Assembly: GCA_029558215.1 (NCBI GenBank)
Contig: JAKQFZ010000828.1
Location: 1 to 6,625, forward strand
Source: Candidatus Omnitrophota bacterium
Lineage (GTDB): Bacteria > Hinthialibacterota > Hinthialibacteria > JAKQFZ01
DNA length: 6,625 nt
Direction: 5' to 3'
Notes under the pieces: generated by a model
What the model was told of the DNA's origin: nothing
Databases searched by the model: none
What the model saw: only the letters and a program-made list of their open reading frames with translations
Program-made: the position numbers and the translations under genes
Shown: positions 1 through 6,281 of the stretch, piece by piece
Layout of the letters: every line of letters begins with the position of its first letter
Numbering within the stretch: the stretch's first letter is position 1

Positions 1-248
1 GTGTCAGTCGGTGTTTCGGTGGGTGTATCCGTCACCGTTGGCGTCGGTGTATCGGTAGGAGTCTCCGTCGGCGTGTCACTAGGGGTTTCCGTCGGAGTAT
101 CCGTTGGCGTCTGTGTTGGTGTGTCGGTCGGTGTTTCGGTAGGCGTATCTGTCACCGTTGGTGTGGGCGTGTCGGTAGGAGTATCAGTCACCGTTGGCGT
201 CGGTGTATCGGTAGGGGTCTCCGTCGGCGTGTCGGTTGGCGTGTCGGT
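1..248. repeat. Degenerate 12-bp tandem repeat array encoding the Thr-Pro tract
   Basis: The array is built from a 12-bp unit (Thr-Asp/Glu-Thr-Pro on the minus strand), with occasional 24-bp units coding for TPTVTDTP. Higher-order copies are visible: bases 31-77 match 187-233 at 46 of 47 positions, an offset of 156 bp or 13 units. Bases 1-30 match 121-150 at 26 of 30 positions, an offset of 120 bp or 10 units. The frame is kept throughout, so copy-number change would lengthen or shorten the protein without a frameshift. The left end lies outside the window. Confidence 0.85.
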
Positions 249-320
249 TTGCGCAAAAGAACATGTCGCCACCAGAAAACACGCCAGAAACAGCATAGCA
301 AATAGGTTGAATTTCATCAT
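1..320 (-). CDS. Secreted Thr-Pro repeat protein, N-terminal part (partial)
   Basis: The product is probably exported; its function is unknown. About 106 residues are visible before the gene leaves the window. It opens with Met-Met-Lys, a hydrophobic core (residues about 4-19) and a likely signal peptidase I site after Ser-Phe-Ala (residues 21-23). The Cys at 20 is preceded by Val-Ala-Thr, which is a poor lipobox, so a lipoprotein is less likely. From residue 25 on the sequence is an unbroken Thr-Pro repeat of TDTP and TETP units, with TPTVTDTP inserts about three times and single TQTP and SDTP variants. Such segments are usually extended, possibly O-glycosylated linkers or stalks in cell-surface proteins, with the functional domain further on, here outside the window. 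The ATG at 320 follows an in-frame stop at 347-345; no strong ribosome site sits directly before it, and the ATG at 317 is an alternative. The open plus-strand frame (Gly-Val-Ser-Val) is its antisense shadow. Confidence 0.8.
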   Translation of the reverse strand, partial: MMKFNLFAMLFLACFLVATCSFAQTDTPTDTPTETPTDTPTPTVTDTPTDTPTPTVTDTPTETPTDTPTQTPTDTPTETPSDTPTETPTDTPTPTVTDTPTETPTD

Positions 321-416
321 GATAAGTTCAGTAGGTGCTCGCAATTACCGCTGTCCAATGCCCGTAAAAGAGCGCCTCGTTCCTCCTTGGAGTGGAAATA
401 AACCAATATAATAACC

Positions 417-445
417 CATAGTAACTCATACTATGCGTATAGTAT
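417..445. promoter_or_regulatory. Overlapping inverted repeats over the -10 region (candidate operator)
   Basis: Bases 428-445 read ATACTATGCGTATAGTAT, an 18-bp palindrome with one mismatched pair at the centre. A second inverted repeat, CATAGTA-N5-TACTATG (417-435), overlaps it. The result is three TACTAT-like half-sites covering the predicted -10 box and start point. That placement is typical of an operator for a dimeric regulator. No regulator gene is visible nearby that could be matched to it. Confidence 0.45.
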
Positions 446-468
446 CATCCACGTTCCCAAACTGTCAA
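439..468 (-). promoter_or_regulatory. Sigma-70-type promoter for the Thr-Pro repeat gene
   Basis: On the minus strand a perfect -35 box TTGACA (468-463) is followed by an 18-base spacer and TACTAT (444-439), which matches the TATAAT consensus at four of six positions. Transcription would start near base 432, giving a leader of about 110 bases before the ATG at 320. Position and orientation fit the repeat-protein gene. The -10 box lies inside the palindrome at 428-445, so this promoter may be controlled by a repressor or activator. The boxes are seen directly; activity is inferred. Confidence 0.6.
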
Positions 469-654
469 CAATTCCTTCATTTTTCGGGGCCATCGGCTGC
501 GGGCACGCGAGTTATGTCCACTCTCGTGAACTGCTTGTTCGGGAAATGAACCGTTTCATCAGAAATCCGGCTTCTTGAGAGACTCGTCTGGCTGAGAATC
601 GAACAGAAATCTGCAAGCGTTGATGGCCGAGGAAAGAGAACACGCTTGGGAAGA

Positions 655-2211
655 CTATCCTTCCTTCCCTTTTTCAAGACGCTCATAGACCTTGTCTTCA
701 ATCAGAATGTCAAGGATATCTGAGTCAATCTCCCCGTTTTGGGCAGCCTTTCGAAGGATTGAGAAGGCCACTTCCAGCGGCATGGGCTTCTTGTAGGGGC
801 GGTCTTTGGCAACGAGTGCCTCATAGAAGTCAGCCACGGCAAGAATTCGCGACTGAATTGGAATATCCTGTTCGTGAAGACCATCTGGATAGCCTGTTCC
901 ATTGAGTTTCTCATGATGCTGGGCGGCGTAGAGTGGAACGTTCTTTAGATGACCCTTGAAAGGAATCTGGGAGAGCATCTTTCTTGTCTCAACGACATGA
1001 TCTTTCATAACCTGAATCTCTTCGGACGTCAGGCTTCCCTTGCGAATCGAGAGGTTGTACAATTCGTTTTCCGTCAGCCGTGCGTGAGTCTCGCTCTCAA
1101 ACTCAAAGGTCTTCTGAGCGATCTGACCCAGTCGGGCGAGCTTCTCATCATCAAGAAACTCTGAGGGCTTGTTGCACTGTTCCAAAAACTGTATTTCCTG
1201 GTCGAGTTCATCAAGTCTTGCGGGAAGTTCTTCATCGCCCGTAGTCGAAGTCTCCTGCACCTTTCCGCATTGATCCGATCTTGGTGAACAAGCCTTCACA
1301 GATTCTTTGATGAAAGCGTACCGCATCCTGATCAGACCAATCCGGTCGTATATCGCCTGGAGTTTTGTCGCCTTATCCATCACCCATTCGGGTGTGGTGA
1401 TCTTGCCGACATCATGAAGCCAGCCCGCCAAACGGATTTCCTCCAGCTCCTTCTCAGAGAATTGGACTCCGGCCAGTGGCCCTTCTGTCTTCTCATTGAT
1501 CGCCCGTGCCAGAAAGAGGTTCAGGAGCGCCACGCGCTCAATGTGATTTCCTGTATATAGGGATTTTGCATCAATGGCCGTCGCCATAACGCGAATAAGG
1601 GACTCAAAGAGCGCCTTGGTCTCTTCGATGAGACTGGCGTTGGTGATCGCAACTGCCGCCTGAGAAGCCAGCGCTTCCGTCAATCCAACAACCTCGTCGT
1701 GGAAGCGTATGACCTCGCCGGTCTGGGGATCAACGGAGTTCATCAACTGCAGCACACCAATGATATTGCCCTCATGGTTCTTCATGGGAACGACAAGCAT
1801 GGACTTCGAGCGGTATCCCGTCACACTGTCATACCGCCTGGGACCCGAGAAGTCGAATTCCTCTGACTCATAGACATCCTCGATGTTGACGGTCTTCTGT
1901 TCCAGCGCGGCATAGGCGGAGACATTCGCCCGATCCAGAGGAACCGGTTTGAGATCAATCTGACGCCCTGTCGTACCGCCTTGAAAGATATCTAGACTTG
2001 CGTTTTGGAGAATTTTGAAATGAAGACAGTCGCCAGCCAGAAGATACAATGTTCCCGCATCCGCATCGGTCAACTCACGAGCGTGGTGGACGATCTTCTC
2101 AAGCAATGCATCAAGATTCAGCTCGGCAGACAGAGCAATGCCTATCTCCGTCAAACGCATGACTTGAGTCTTGGAATTGGCTCCATCCTTATGAGGCACA
2201 TTTTGCTCCAT
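655..2211 (-). CDS. GAF domain / HD-GYP protein, probable cyclic-di-GMP phosphodiesterase
   Basis: This is probably a cytoplasmic signalling enzyme of 518 residues with no membrane segment. An N-terminal GAF domain (about residues 15-190) ends with the typical 'SKSMLVVPM...IGVLQLMN' strand pattern and probably senses a small ligand. The HD-GYP domain follows; family members hydrolyse cyclic di-GMP with bound metals. The metal-ligand motifs are present in order: GNHIERV, HDVGK (266-270), MKDHV, HHEKLNGTGYP (HH at 432-433, GYP at 440-442) and ADFYEAL, then DRPYKKP. Between HDVGK and KGSLTSEE (391 on) there are about 120 residues, roughly 100 more than in compact HD-GYP domains; the DKATKL...DRI start of this insert recalls a known long subfamily. 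I chose ATG 2211 because AAGGTGG (2224-2218) lies about 6 bases upstream. ATG 2343 would add 44 residues but lacks a ribosome site. The gene is divergent from the large hydrolase. Confidence 0.88.
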   Translation of the reverse strand: MEQNVPHKDGANSKTQVMRLTEIGIALSAELNLDALLEKIVHHARELTDADAGTLYLLAGDCLHFKILQNASLDIFQGGTTGRQIDLKPVPLDRANVSAYAALEQKTVNIEDVYESEEFDFSGPRRYDSVTGYRSKSMLVVPMKNHEGNIIGVLQLMNSVDPQTGEVIRFHDEVVGLTEALASQAAVAITNASLIEETKALFESLIRVMATAIDAKSLYTGNHIERVALLNLFLARAINEKTEGPLAGVQFSEKELEEIRLAGWLHDVGKITTPEWVMDKATKLQAIYDRIGLIRMRYAFIKESVKACSPRSDQCGKVQETSTTGDEELPARLDELDQEIQFLEQCNKPSEFLDDEKLARLGQIAQKTFEFESETHARLTENELYNLSIRKGSLTSEEIQVMKDHVVETRKMLSQIPFKGHLKNVPLYAAQHHEKLNGTGYPDGLHEQDIPIQSRILAVADFYEALVAKDRPYKKPMPLEVAFSILRKAAQNGEIDSDILDILIEDKVYERLEKGKEG

Positions 2212-2216
2212 GGTCG

Positions 2217-2252
2217 CCCACCTTCCGATTCCAGGCTCCGAGCCTATAGTAT
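2217..2252 (-). promoter_or_regulatory. Ribosome binding site, short palindrome and possible -10 box before the HD-GYP gene
   Basis: On the minus strand, AAGGTGGG (2224-2217) precedes ATG 2211 with good spacing and decides the start. Just upstream is a perfect inverted repeat AGGCTC-C-GAGCCT (2233-2245). Immediately beyond it is ATACTATA (2252-2245), the same eight bases that contain the -10 box of the repeat-protein promoter. It could be a -10 element giving a leader of about 30 bases, but no good -35 box lies 16-18 bases further upstream, so promoter function is uncertain. The ribosome site is the firm part of this entry. Confidence 0.4.
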
Positions 2253-2402
2253 GCTTGCTAGCACCTGCAGGCGCGGGGGCAATGCCCACTCCCTTGGATG
2301 CTTGCTCGGCGAAATGACACGCCTCTTCTGGACTGAGTGTCATTAGGATTTAGATTCGTTGGCTCACCTCATAAAGTCAAGATGATTCTTTTCGTCAGAC
2401 CC

Positions 2403-2431
2403 TTGCCGCAAATAGCCAAGAGTGCCATGAT
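2403..2431 (+). promoter_or_regulatory. Weak candidate promoter for the GH42/PL2-like gene
   Basis: TTGCCG (2403-2408) and CATGAT (2426-2431) are spaced by 17 bases; each matches the sigma-70 consensus at four of six positions. It lies about 75 bases before the chosen start and in the right orientation. Matches of this quality occur by chance, so it is offered only as the best candidate seen in the divergent control region. Confidence 0.2.
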
Positions 2432-2494
2432 AGGAGATACTCAGCGGAAACGAGTCGCCGGAATCCAGAATCAGGGCGGAGGCTGAGTGGTATC

Positions 2495-2501
2495 AGGAGG
2501 T
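2495..2501 (+). promoter_or_regulatory. Ribosome binding site deciding the GTG 2508 start
   Basis: AGGAGGT is a full Shine-Dalgarno match, with 7 bases between AGGAGG and the GTG at 2508. The other in-frame start, GTG 2487, has GGAGG (2478-2482) with only 4 bases of spacing. The better spacing, and the signal peptide beginning directly after 2508, favour the downstream start. Confidence 0.65.
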
Positions 2502-2507
2502 GTTCGT

Positions 2508-5500
2508 GTGCACAGTGCCCGTCTCTCTTGCACATTTCGGATCGTGCAGTGTGGTCTCATTCTTCTACTTCTCATCCCCTCTGTCCCTGAAGCCGCAGGC
2601 ATGTTCTCTCGCGGACGGGAGCCGTCTGTCTCTTCGATCAAGGAGACTCATACGGTGAAAGCAAAGACCATTGACTTCTACAGTGGCAATCTGAGCGTCG
2701 GCTACTTCATGCACTACTGGGGCACGGCAAAGCAAGAGCCATTCGATCGTCTCAAGCACGAACAGGTCATCCTGAATCAATCTCTGATCGAATTGCTCCA
2801 GAGAAATCGCTGCACGGCGATGGTGGATTATCTCGCATGGTGTTGCGCCGAACCTGAGCAGGGAAAGTGGGACTGGTCCTACTATGTCGAGAACGCCCGA
2901 ATTCTCGGTGAGTCGGACATCGGATATGTGCCCTTCTGTTGGCTTCATTTTCCGCCTGAATGGTACGAGACCCAACCTGAGTTCGTGCCCTACCAGAATC
3001 TGGAGACAGGCAGGACAATACCTCAGGTATCTCTGTGGTCTCCTGACCTTCTACGAATCTACGATGAGTTTTACAGACGTCTGGCAGACGAACTCGGCAG
3101 CAAGATCACTTTTCTGCGCCTGGCAATGCCTTCCGAATACGGTGAAGTGGGTTACTGCGCTGGGATGACCAAGTGGCTCCGCCCTCAGGAATATGCGCAA
3201 CCTGGCTATTGGTGTGGCGATCCTTTTGCGGCAGATGATTTCAAACAACGGATGCTGAACCGCTACAAGACGTTGAAGAAGATCAACAGCGCATGGGGCA
3301 CTGACTACAAATCGAGTGACGCTGTCAGGATGCCCAATCCCAAAGAGATCCAGGGCCAGTTTGATCGGCCTGAGTCGCGTCAACATTGGGTGGATTTTGT
3401 GGACTGGTACAATGAGTCATGGGCGCTGCGCATCGAGCAACTGGTTCATATCGTCCGCCGACATTTTCCCGACCAACAGATTGTCTTGAGTCTGGGTTAT
3501 GGTTCTGAGCGAGCCTGCTATGGAAACGATCAAGGAAGATATGTTCAACTGATGCACCGTCTGGCAGTGGTCTGTCAGGCACCGGGAGACATCGGCTACA
3601 TTGCGACACGTCGTGTCAGCTCCGCTTGTCGCACTTTCGGAGTGCCCTATTTCACCGAACCACCTGGAGATGTATCTGTCGAAAGGGAGATTGACCGGAT
3701 ATTCGCCGATGTCAGCAACGGAGTCCAGACATGGTTCGACTACCCACAGAACCTGGATCGCGCCAGAGAACACTTTGAACGCTATGCTCCACTTCTCGAT
3801 GGTGAAGCACCAGAGACAACCCTCGCAGTCTGGCATCCAACTCTGGATCATTGGTTGCATCCTGACTCCGATTGGTCTCAGCCGACACTGCGCGTTGCGG
3901 ATGCACTCCGGGAGTTCAACGCATTCGAGATTGTGGACGATCGGATGATACGAGGGCACGCTCTGCAGCATCTTGGCATTCGACAACTGGTGCTGGCCGG
4001 TGCGAAGTGGCTTGATCGCGATGCCTGGCAACAGGTGCATCGTTGGGTCAAACGGGGTGGGGTATTCCTGGTTCTTCAGGATGAGCCTGTTTCGGACATC
4101 CATGGAGACACTTCTCTATGGAAGGCACAGCAACCTGCCGACACCGGCCTGGTGGACATTGCGAATCGGGCTCTGACCGCTGAGACACGCCAAGCCATCG
4201 TTGACGCTGTTTGGTCGCACTCCGCCAAACGGATTGGCAAAGGCTGGGTGCTGGCGCTGGACACGAAAGACATCCCCGCTGATCGCATCGCATGGATCGT
4301 CAGTTCTCTGTGCATGCAAGCAGGCACCCGCGTTGGGAAACCAGACTGGAATCTCAAGTTCCTGGACAACGGTATTGACGGGATTCTGAGTACCCTGTTT
4401 CCGAGCAGAATTCTCTATTACAACAAGACCAGCCAACGAAAGACCCTGTTTCTCTCTCTGCGTGAAGAGGATTTTCCTGAGGGTCAGCCGAGACCGTCTT
4501 CCAGTCAGATTCGACTTGAGATTGATCCGAAGACCATTGCCGTGGTGCCTCTTGATGAGGCAAACAAGTTTGAGCGTCCGGAACGAGCCACAACAAGAAC
4601 AGGAGGTCAGGATAGAATGAAACGCGCCGATGAGATTCTCGCCAAGGTAGCAGAGTACGCAGACAACGCCATTCAATACGGAAGGGATGTTTATGGGGAG
4701 AAGCCATCTCCGCTCTTTGTGGACGGGCTTAATGTCCTGACCAGGAAGCCGGTCATCTGGCGTCTCCCTGCCGACAGCACCAAGGTCAGTTCAAAAGGGA
4801 TGCCACGGGAATCTGTCATGTGTAACTTCGCCAGCCAGCAGACGTTGCTTCGCGTTCTGGACGGGTTGACCGATCTGACGGGTGAGCCCCGATACCGCCA
4901 GGCGGCGACCGAAACGATCGAATACGCCTTCGAAAATCTTCAGCATCGCACCGGCCTGCTCTTCTGGGGAGGACACCTGTTCGTTGATTTGGCGACGCGG
5001 AAGTTTGTCGGTGAAGCGCATCGAGACGCCTCGGTGGGCATCTCTGGTCTGGCGCATGAACTCAAGTGCAGCTATCCGCACTATGAACTCATGTACCAGG
5101 TCAATCCGGAAGCCACCGTTCGACTCATTTGTTCGATATGGGCGAATCACATCGTCAACTGGGAAACACTCGAATTCAATCGACACGGTTACTACGATGT
5201 CTTCCCTGATGGAGTTTGGGATCATGAATACAAGGGGGGTGAGGTACCCATCGTCACCAAGAACATGGCGTTCATCAACACCGGTTCCGATCTTTTCTAC
5301 GCCGGCTCGATGCTCTATCATCTCACAGGTGAGAAGCCTGCCCTTGAGTGGTCGAAAAGGCTGCTGGGCCGCTACGAAGATATCCGCCACCCCAAGACTG
5401 GCTTGGCAGGCTATCAGTTCACGATTGTTCCCGATCGTCGAGTCCAGAGACTTTTCGAGGCAAAACATGGGACACGCATCAACGAATCCACCATTGTCAA

Positions 5501-6203
5501 CGTCGGGTACACCGTACAAAGACATGCTTTGATTGTCGTATGCCGACTCCGGATTGCCGAGATGCTGGGCAACGCAGGCAAGGAGTTTTTTGATTCCGCC
5601 ATTGCAGACGTCGTTGCATTGGCGCGACATGGCTTTGATCGAGAGACCAACACCTTCTGGGCGATGAACAACGACGGACTCATTCTAAAACCCGAAGAGA
5701 TGCAGCAAGAAGGTTATTTCACACGTGCGGATCTTGGCAGACGTCCGGTGACCGGCTTGCTGCTCTGGGCTTACGCCCTGGCGTTCCGTCTGACCCGCGA
5801 TCCTTTTCTCCAGGAAACGGTCACCAGCATGGGACAGGGGCTTGGTCTCTGGGACTCTGCCGGCACTATGGATCTGGAAACCGAAACGAGCGATGTGCAT
5901 ACCCTCATGGCTGCCTTGGAACTGTATGAAGCGACAAAGGAGGATGCCTGTCTCAGTCTTGCTGAGCGAATCGGAACGAACCTTCTTGAGCATCAGTTCC
6001 GAAACGGTTTCTTTGTCAACGGTCCCCGTCACATCAATGCGCCGTTCGGACATCAGACTCCCTTGGCTTTGCTGTCGTTGATATCGGTGATGAAAGAAAT
6101 GCCGATGCCCAAAGGACTGCCCAGCAATTATTTCTTCCATTGCGAGTACGAAGGACTGGGAAGAACCTACGACAAGCAAGCCATCTACACACAAGAAGAG
6201 TAG
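2508..6203 (+). CDS. Exported two-module enzyme: GH42-like glycoside hydrolase fused to PL2-like pectate lyase
   Basis: The 1231-residue product has a signal peptide (residues 1-31: Arg at 5 and 11, core Leu17-Ile23, probable cleavage after Ala-Ala-Gly). A GH42-like TIM barrel (about 60-430) shows MPSEYGE (207-213) where GH42 has its Asn-Glu-Tyr-Gly acid/base, the RYKTLKKINSAWGT stretch (252-265) typical of the family, and FTEPPGD with Glu384 as likely nucleophile. A GATase-like (trimerisation-type) domain (about 438-530) and a beta-rich linker follow. From about residue 705 the protein resembles family 2 pectate lyases: a helical-barrel sequence with WGGH (His823), HELK (Glu851) and NRHG (Arg892-His893), matching the metal ligands and catalytic Arg I recall for PL2. 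GH42 enzymes act mainly on beta-galactosides; PL2 lyases cleave polygalacturonate by metal-assisted beta-elimination. A pectin-type substrate is inferred. No dockerin, carbohydrate-binding module or transporter is seen. Both module assignments rest on motif reading; the GH42 one is the firmer. Confidence 0.75.
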   Translation: MHSARLSCTFRIVQCGLILLLLIPSVPEAAGMFSRGREPSVSSIKETHTVKAKTIDFYSGNLSVGYFMHYWGTAKQEPFDRLKHEQVILNQSLIELLQRNRCTAMVDYLAWCCAEPEQGKWDWSYYVENARILGESDIGYVPFCWLHFPPEWYETQPEFVPYQNLETGRTIPQVSLWSPDLLRIYDEFYRRLADELGSKITFLRLAMPSEYGEVGYCAGMTKWLRPQEYAQPGYWCGDPFAADDFKQRMLNRYKTLKKINSAWGTDYKSSDAVRMPNPKEIQGQFDRPESRQHWVDFVDWYNESWALRIEQLVHIVRRHFPDQQIVLSLGYGSERACYGNDQGRYVQLMHRLAVVCQAPGDIGYIATRRVSSACRTFGVPYFTEPPGDVSVEREIDRIFADVSNGVQTWFDYPQNLDRAREHFERYAPLLDGEAPETTLAVWHPTLDHWLHPDSDWSQPTLRVADALREFNAFEIVDDRMIRGHALQHLGIRQLVLAGAKWLDRDAWQQVHRWVKRGGVFLVLQDEPVSDIHGDTSLWKAQQPADTGLVDIANRALTAETRQAIVDAVWSHSAKRIGKGWVLALDTKDIPADRIAWIVSSLCMQAGTRVGKPDWNLKFLDNGIDGILSTLFPSRILYYNKTSQRKTLFLSLREEDFPEGQPRPSSSQIRLEIDPKTIAVVPLDEANKFERPERATTRTGGQDRMKRADEILAKVAEYADNAIQYGRDVYGEKPSPLFVDGLNVLTRKPVIWRLPADSTKVSSKGMPRESVMCNFASQQTLLRVLDGLTDLTGEPRYRQAATETIEYAFENLQHRTGLLFWGGHLFVDLATRKFVGEAHRDASVGISGLAHELKCSYPHYELMYQVNPEATVRLICSIWANHIVNWETLEFNRHGYYDVFPDGVWDHEYKGGEVPIVTKNMAFINTGSDLFYAGSMLYHLTGEKPALEWSKRLLGRYEDIRHPKTGLAGYQFTIVPDRRVQRLFEAKHGTRINESTIVNVGYTVQRHALIVVCRLRIAEMLGNAGKEFFDSAIADVVALARHGFDRETNTFWAMNNDGLILKPEEMQQEGYFTRADLGRRPVTGLLLWAYALAFRLTRDPFLQETVTSMGQGLGLWDSAGTMDLETETSDVHTLMAALELYEATKEDACLSLAERIGTNLLEHQFRNGFFVNGPRHINAPFGHQTPLALLSLISVMKEMPMPKGLPSNYFFHCEYEGLGRTYDKQAIYTQEE

Positions 6204-6243
6204 ATCGTCATTGTCTGCTGCGTATGGGTTTGTGAGGCGTGGG

Positions 6244-6273
6244 CCGGAGTGTGTCGCTGCAAACACGAACCGG
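6244..6273. terminator. Weak hairpin between convergent genes
   Basis: CCGG-A-GTGT (6244-6252) can pair with ACAC-GAA-CCGG (6263-6273), giving two 4-bp stems split by an unequal internal loop. It sits in the 78-base gap between the convergent large enzyme and RNase PH genes, where a bidirectional terminator would be expected. There is no T-run on either side, so the call is weak. Nothing else is visible in the gap. Confidence 0.15.
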
Positions 6274-6281
6274 AGCCTGCC

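Larger units (their letters stand above)
321..654. other. Gene-free region between the HD-GYP gene and the repeat-protein gene
   Basis: This 334-base stretch separates two minus-strand genes and holds no convincing coding sequence. Its AT-rich left half contains the promoter and palindrome listed separately and a leader of about 110 bases for the repeat-protein gene. The right half has two modest hairpins: a perfect 7-bp stem (614-620 with 642-648, loop 21) just past the HD-GYP stop codon, and an 8-bp stem with one mismatch near 504-528. Neither is followed by a T-run on the minus strand, so neither is a clear intrinsic terminator. A 74-codon minus-strand frame (477-701) overlaps the end of the HD-GYP gene and resembles no family I recognise. 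Confidence 0.6.

Noticed and set aside
317..358. Possible 13-codon leader peptide (TTG 358) whose TGA overlaps ATG 320
   Set aside because: TTG is a weak start and the only Shine-Dalgarno match is about 22 bases away, too far for normal initiation.
1..411. Plus-strand open frame of Gly-Val-Ser-Val repeats
   Set aside because: It is the antisense of the Thr-Pro repeat; Thr and Pro codons rarely give stops on the other strand. The minus frame has a signal peptide and an upstream promoter, and the plus frame has neither.
321..432. Possible cyclic-di-GMP riboswitch in the repeat-gene leader, suggested by the adjacent HD-GYP gene
   Set aside because: I could not see the conserved GEMM core elements in the leader.
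648..674. GGGAAG/CTTCCC hairpin followed by TTTTT on the plus strand
   Set aside because: The T-run is on the strand opposite to the HD-GYP gene and no plus-strand gene ends there; the stem also overlaps the end of the coding sequence.
477..701. 74-codon minus-strand frame overlapping the end of the HD-GYP gene
   Set aside because: It has no ribosome site that I can see, resembles no known family and overlaps a well-supported gene in another frame.
4791..5630. 279-codon minus-strand frame opposite the PL2-like module
   Set aside because: It has no recognisable domain and lies fully antisense to a gene with conserved motifs.
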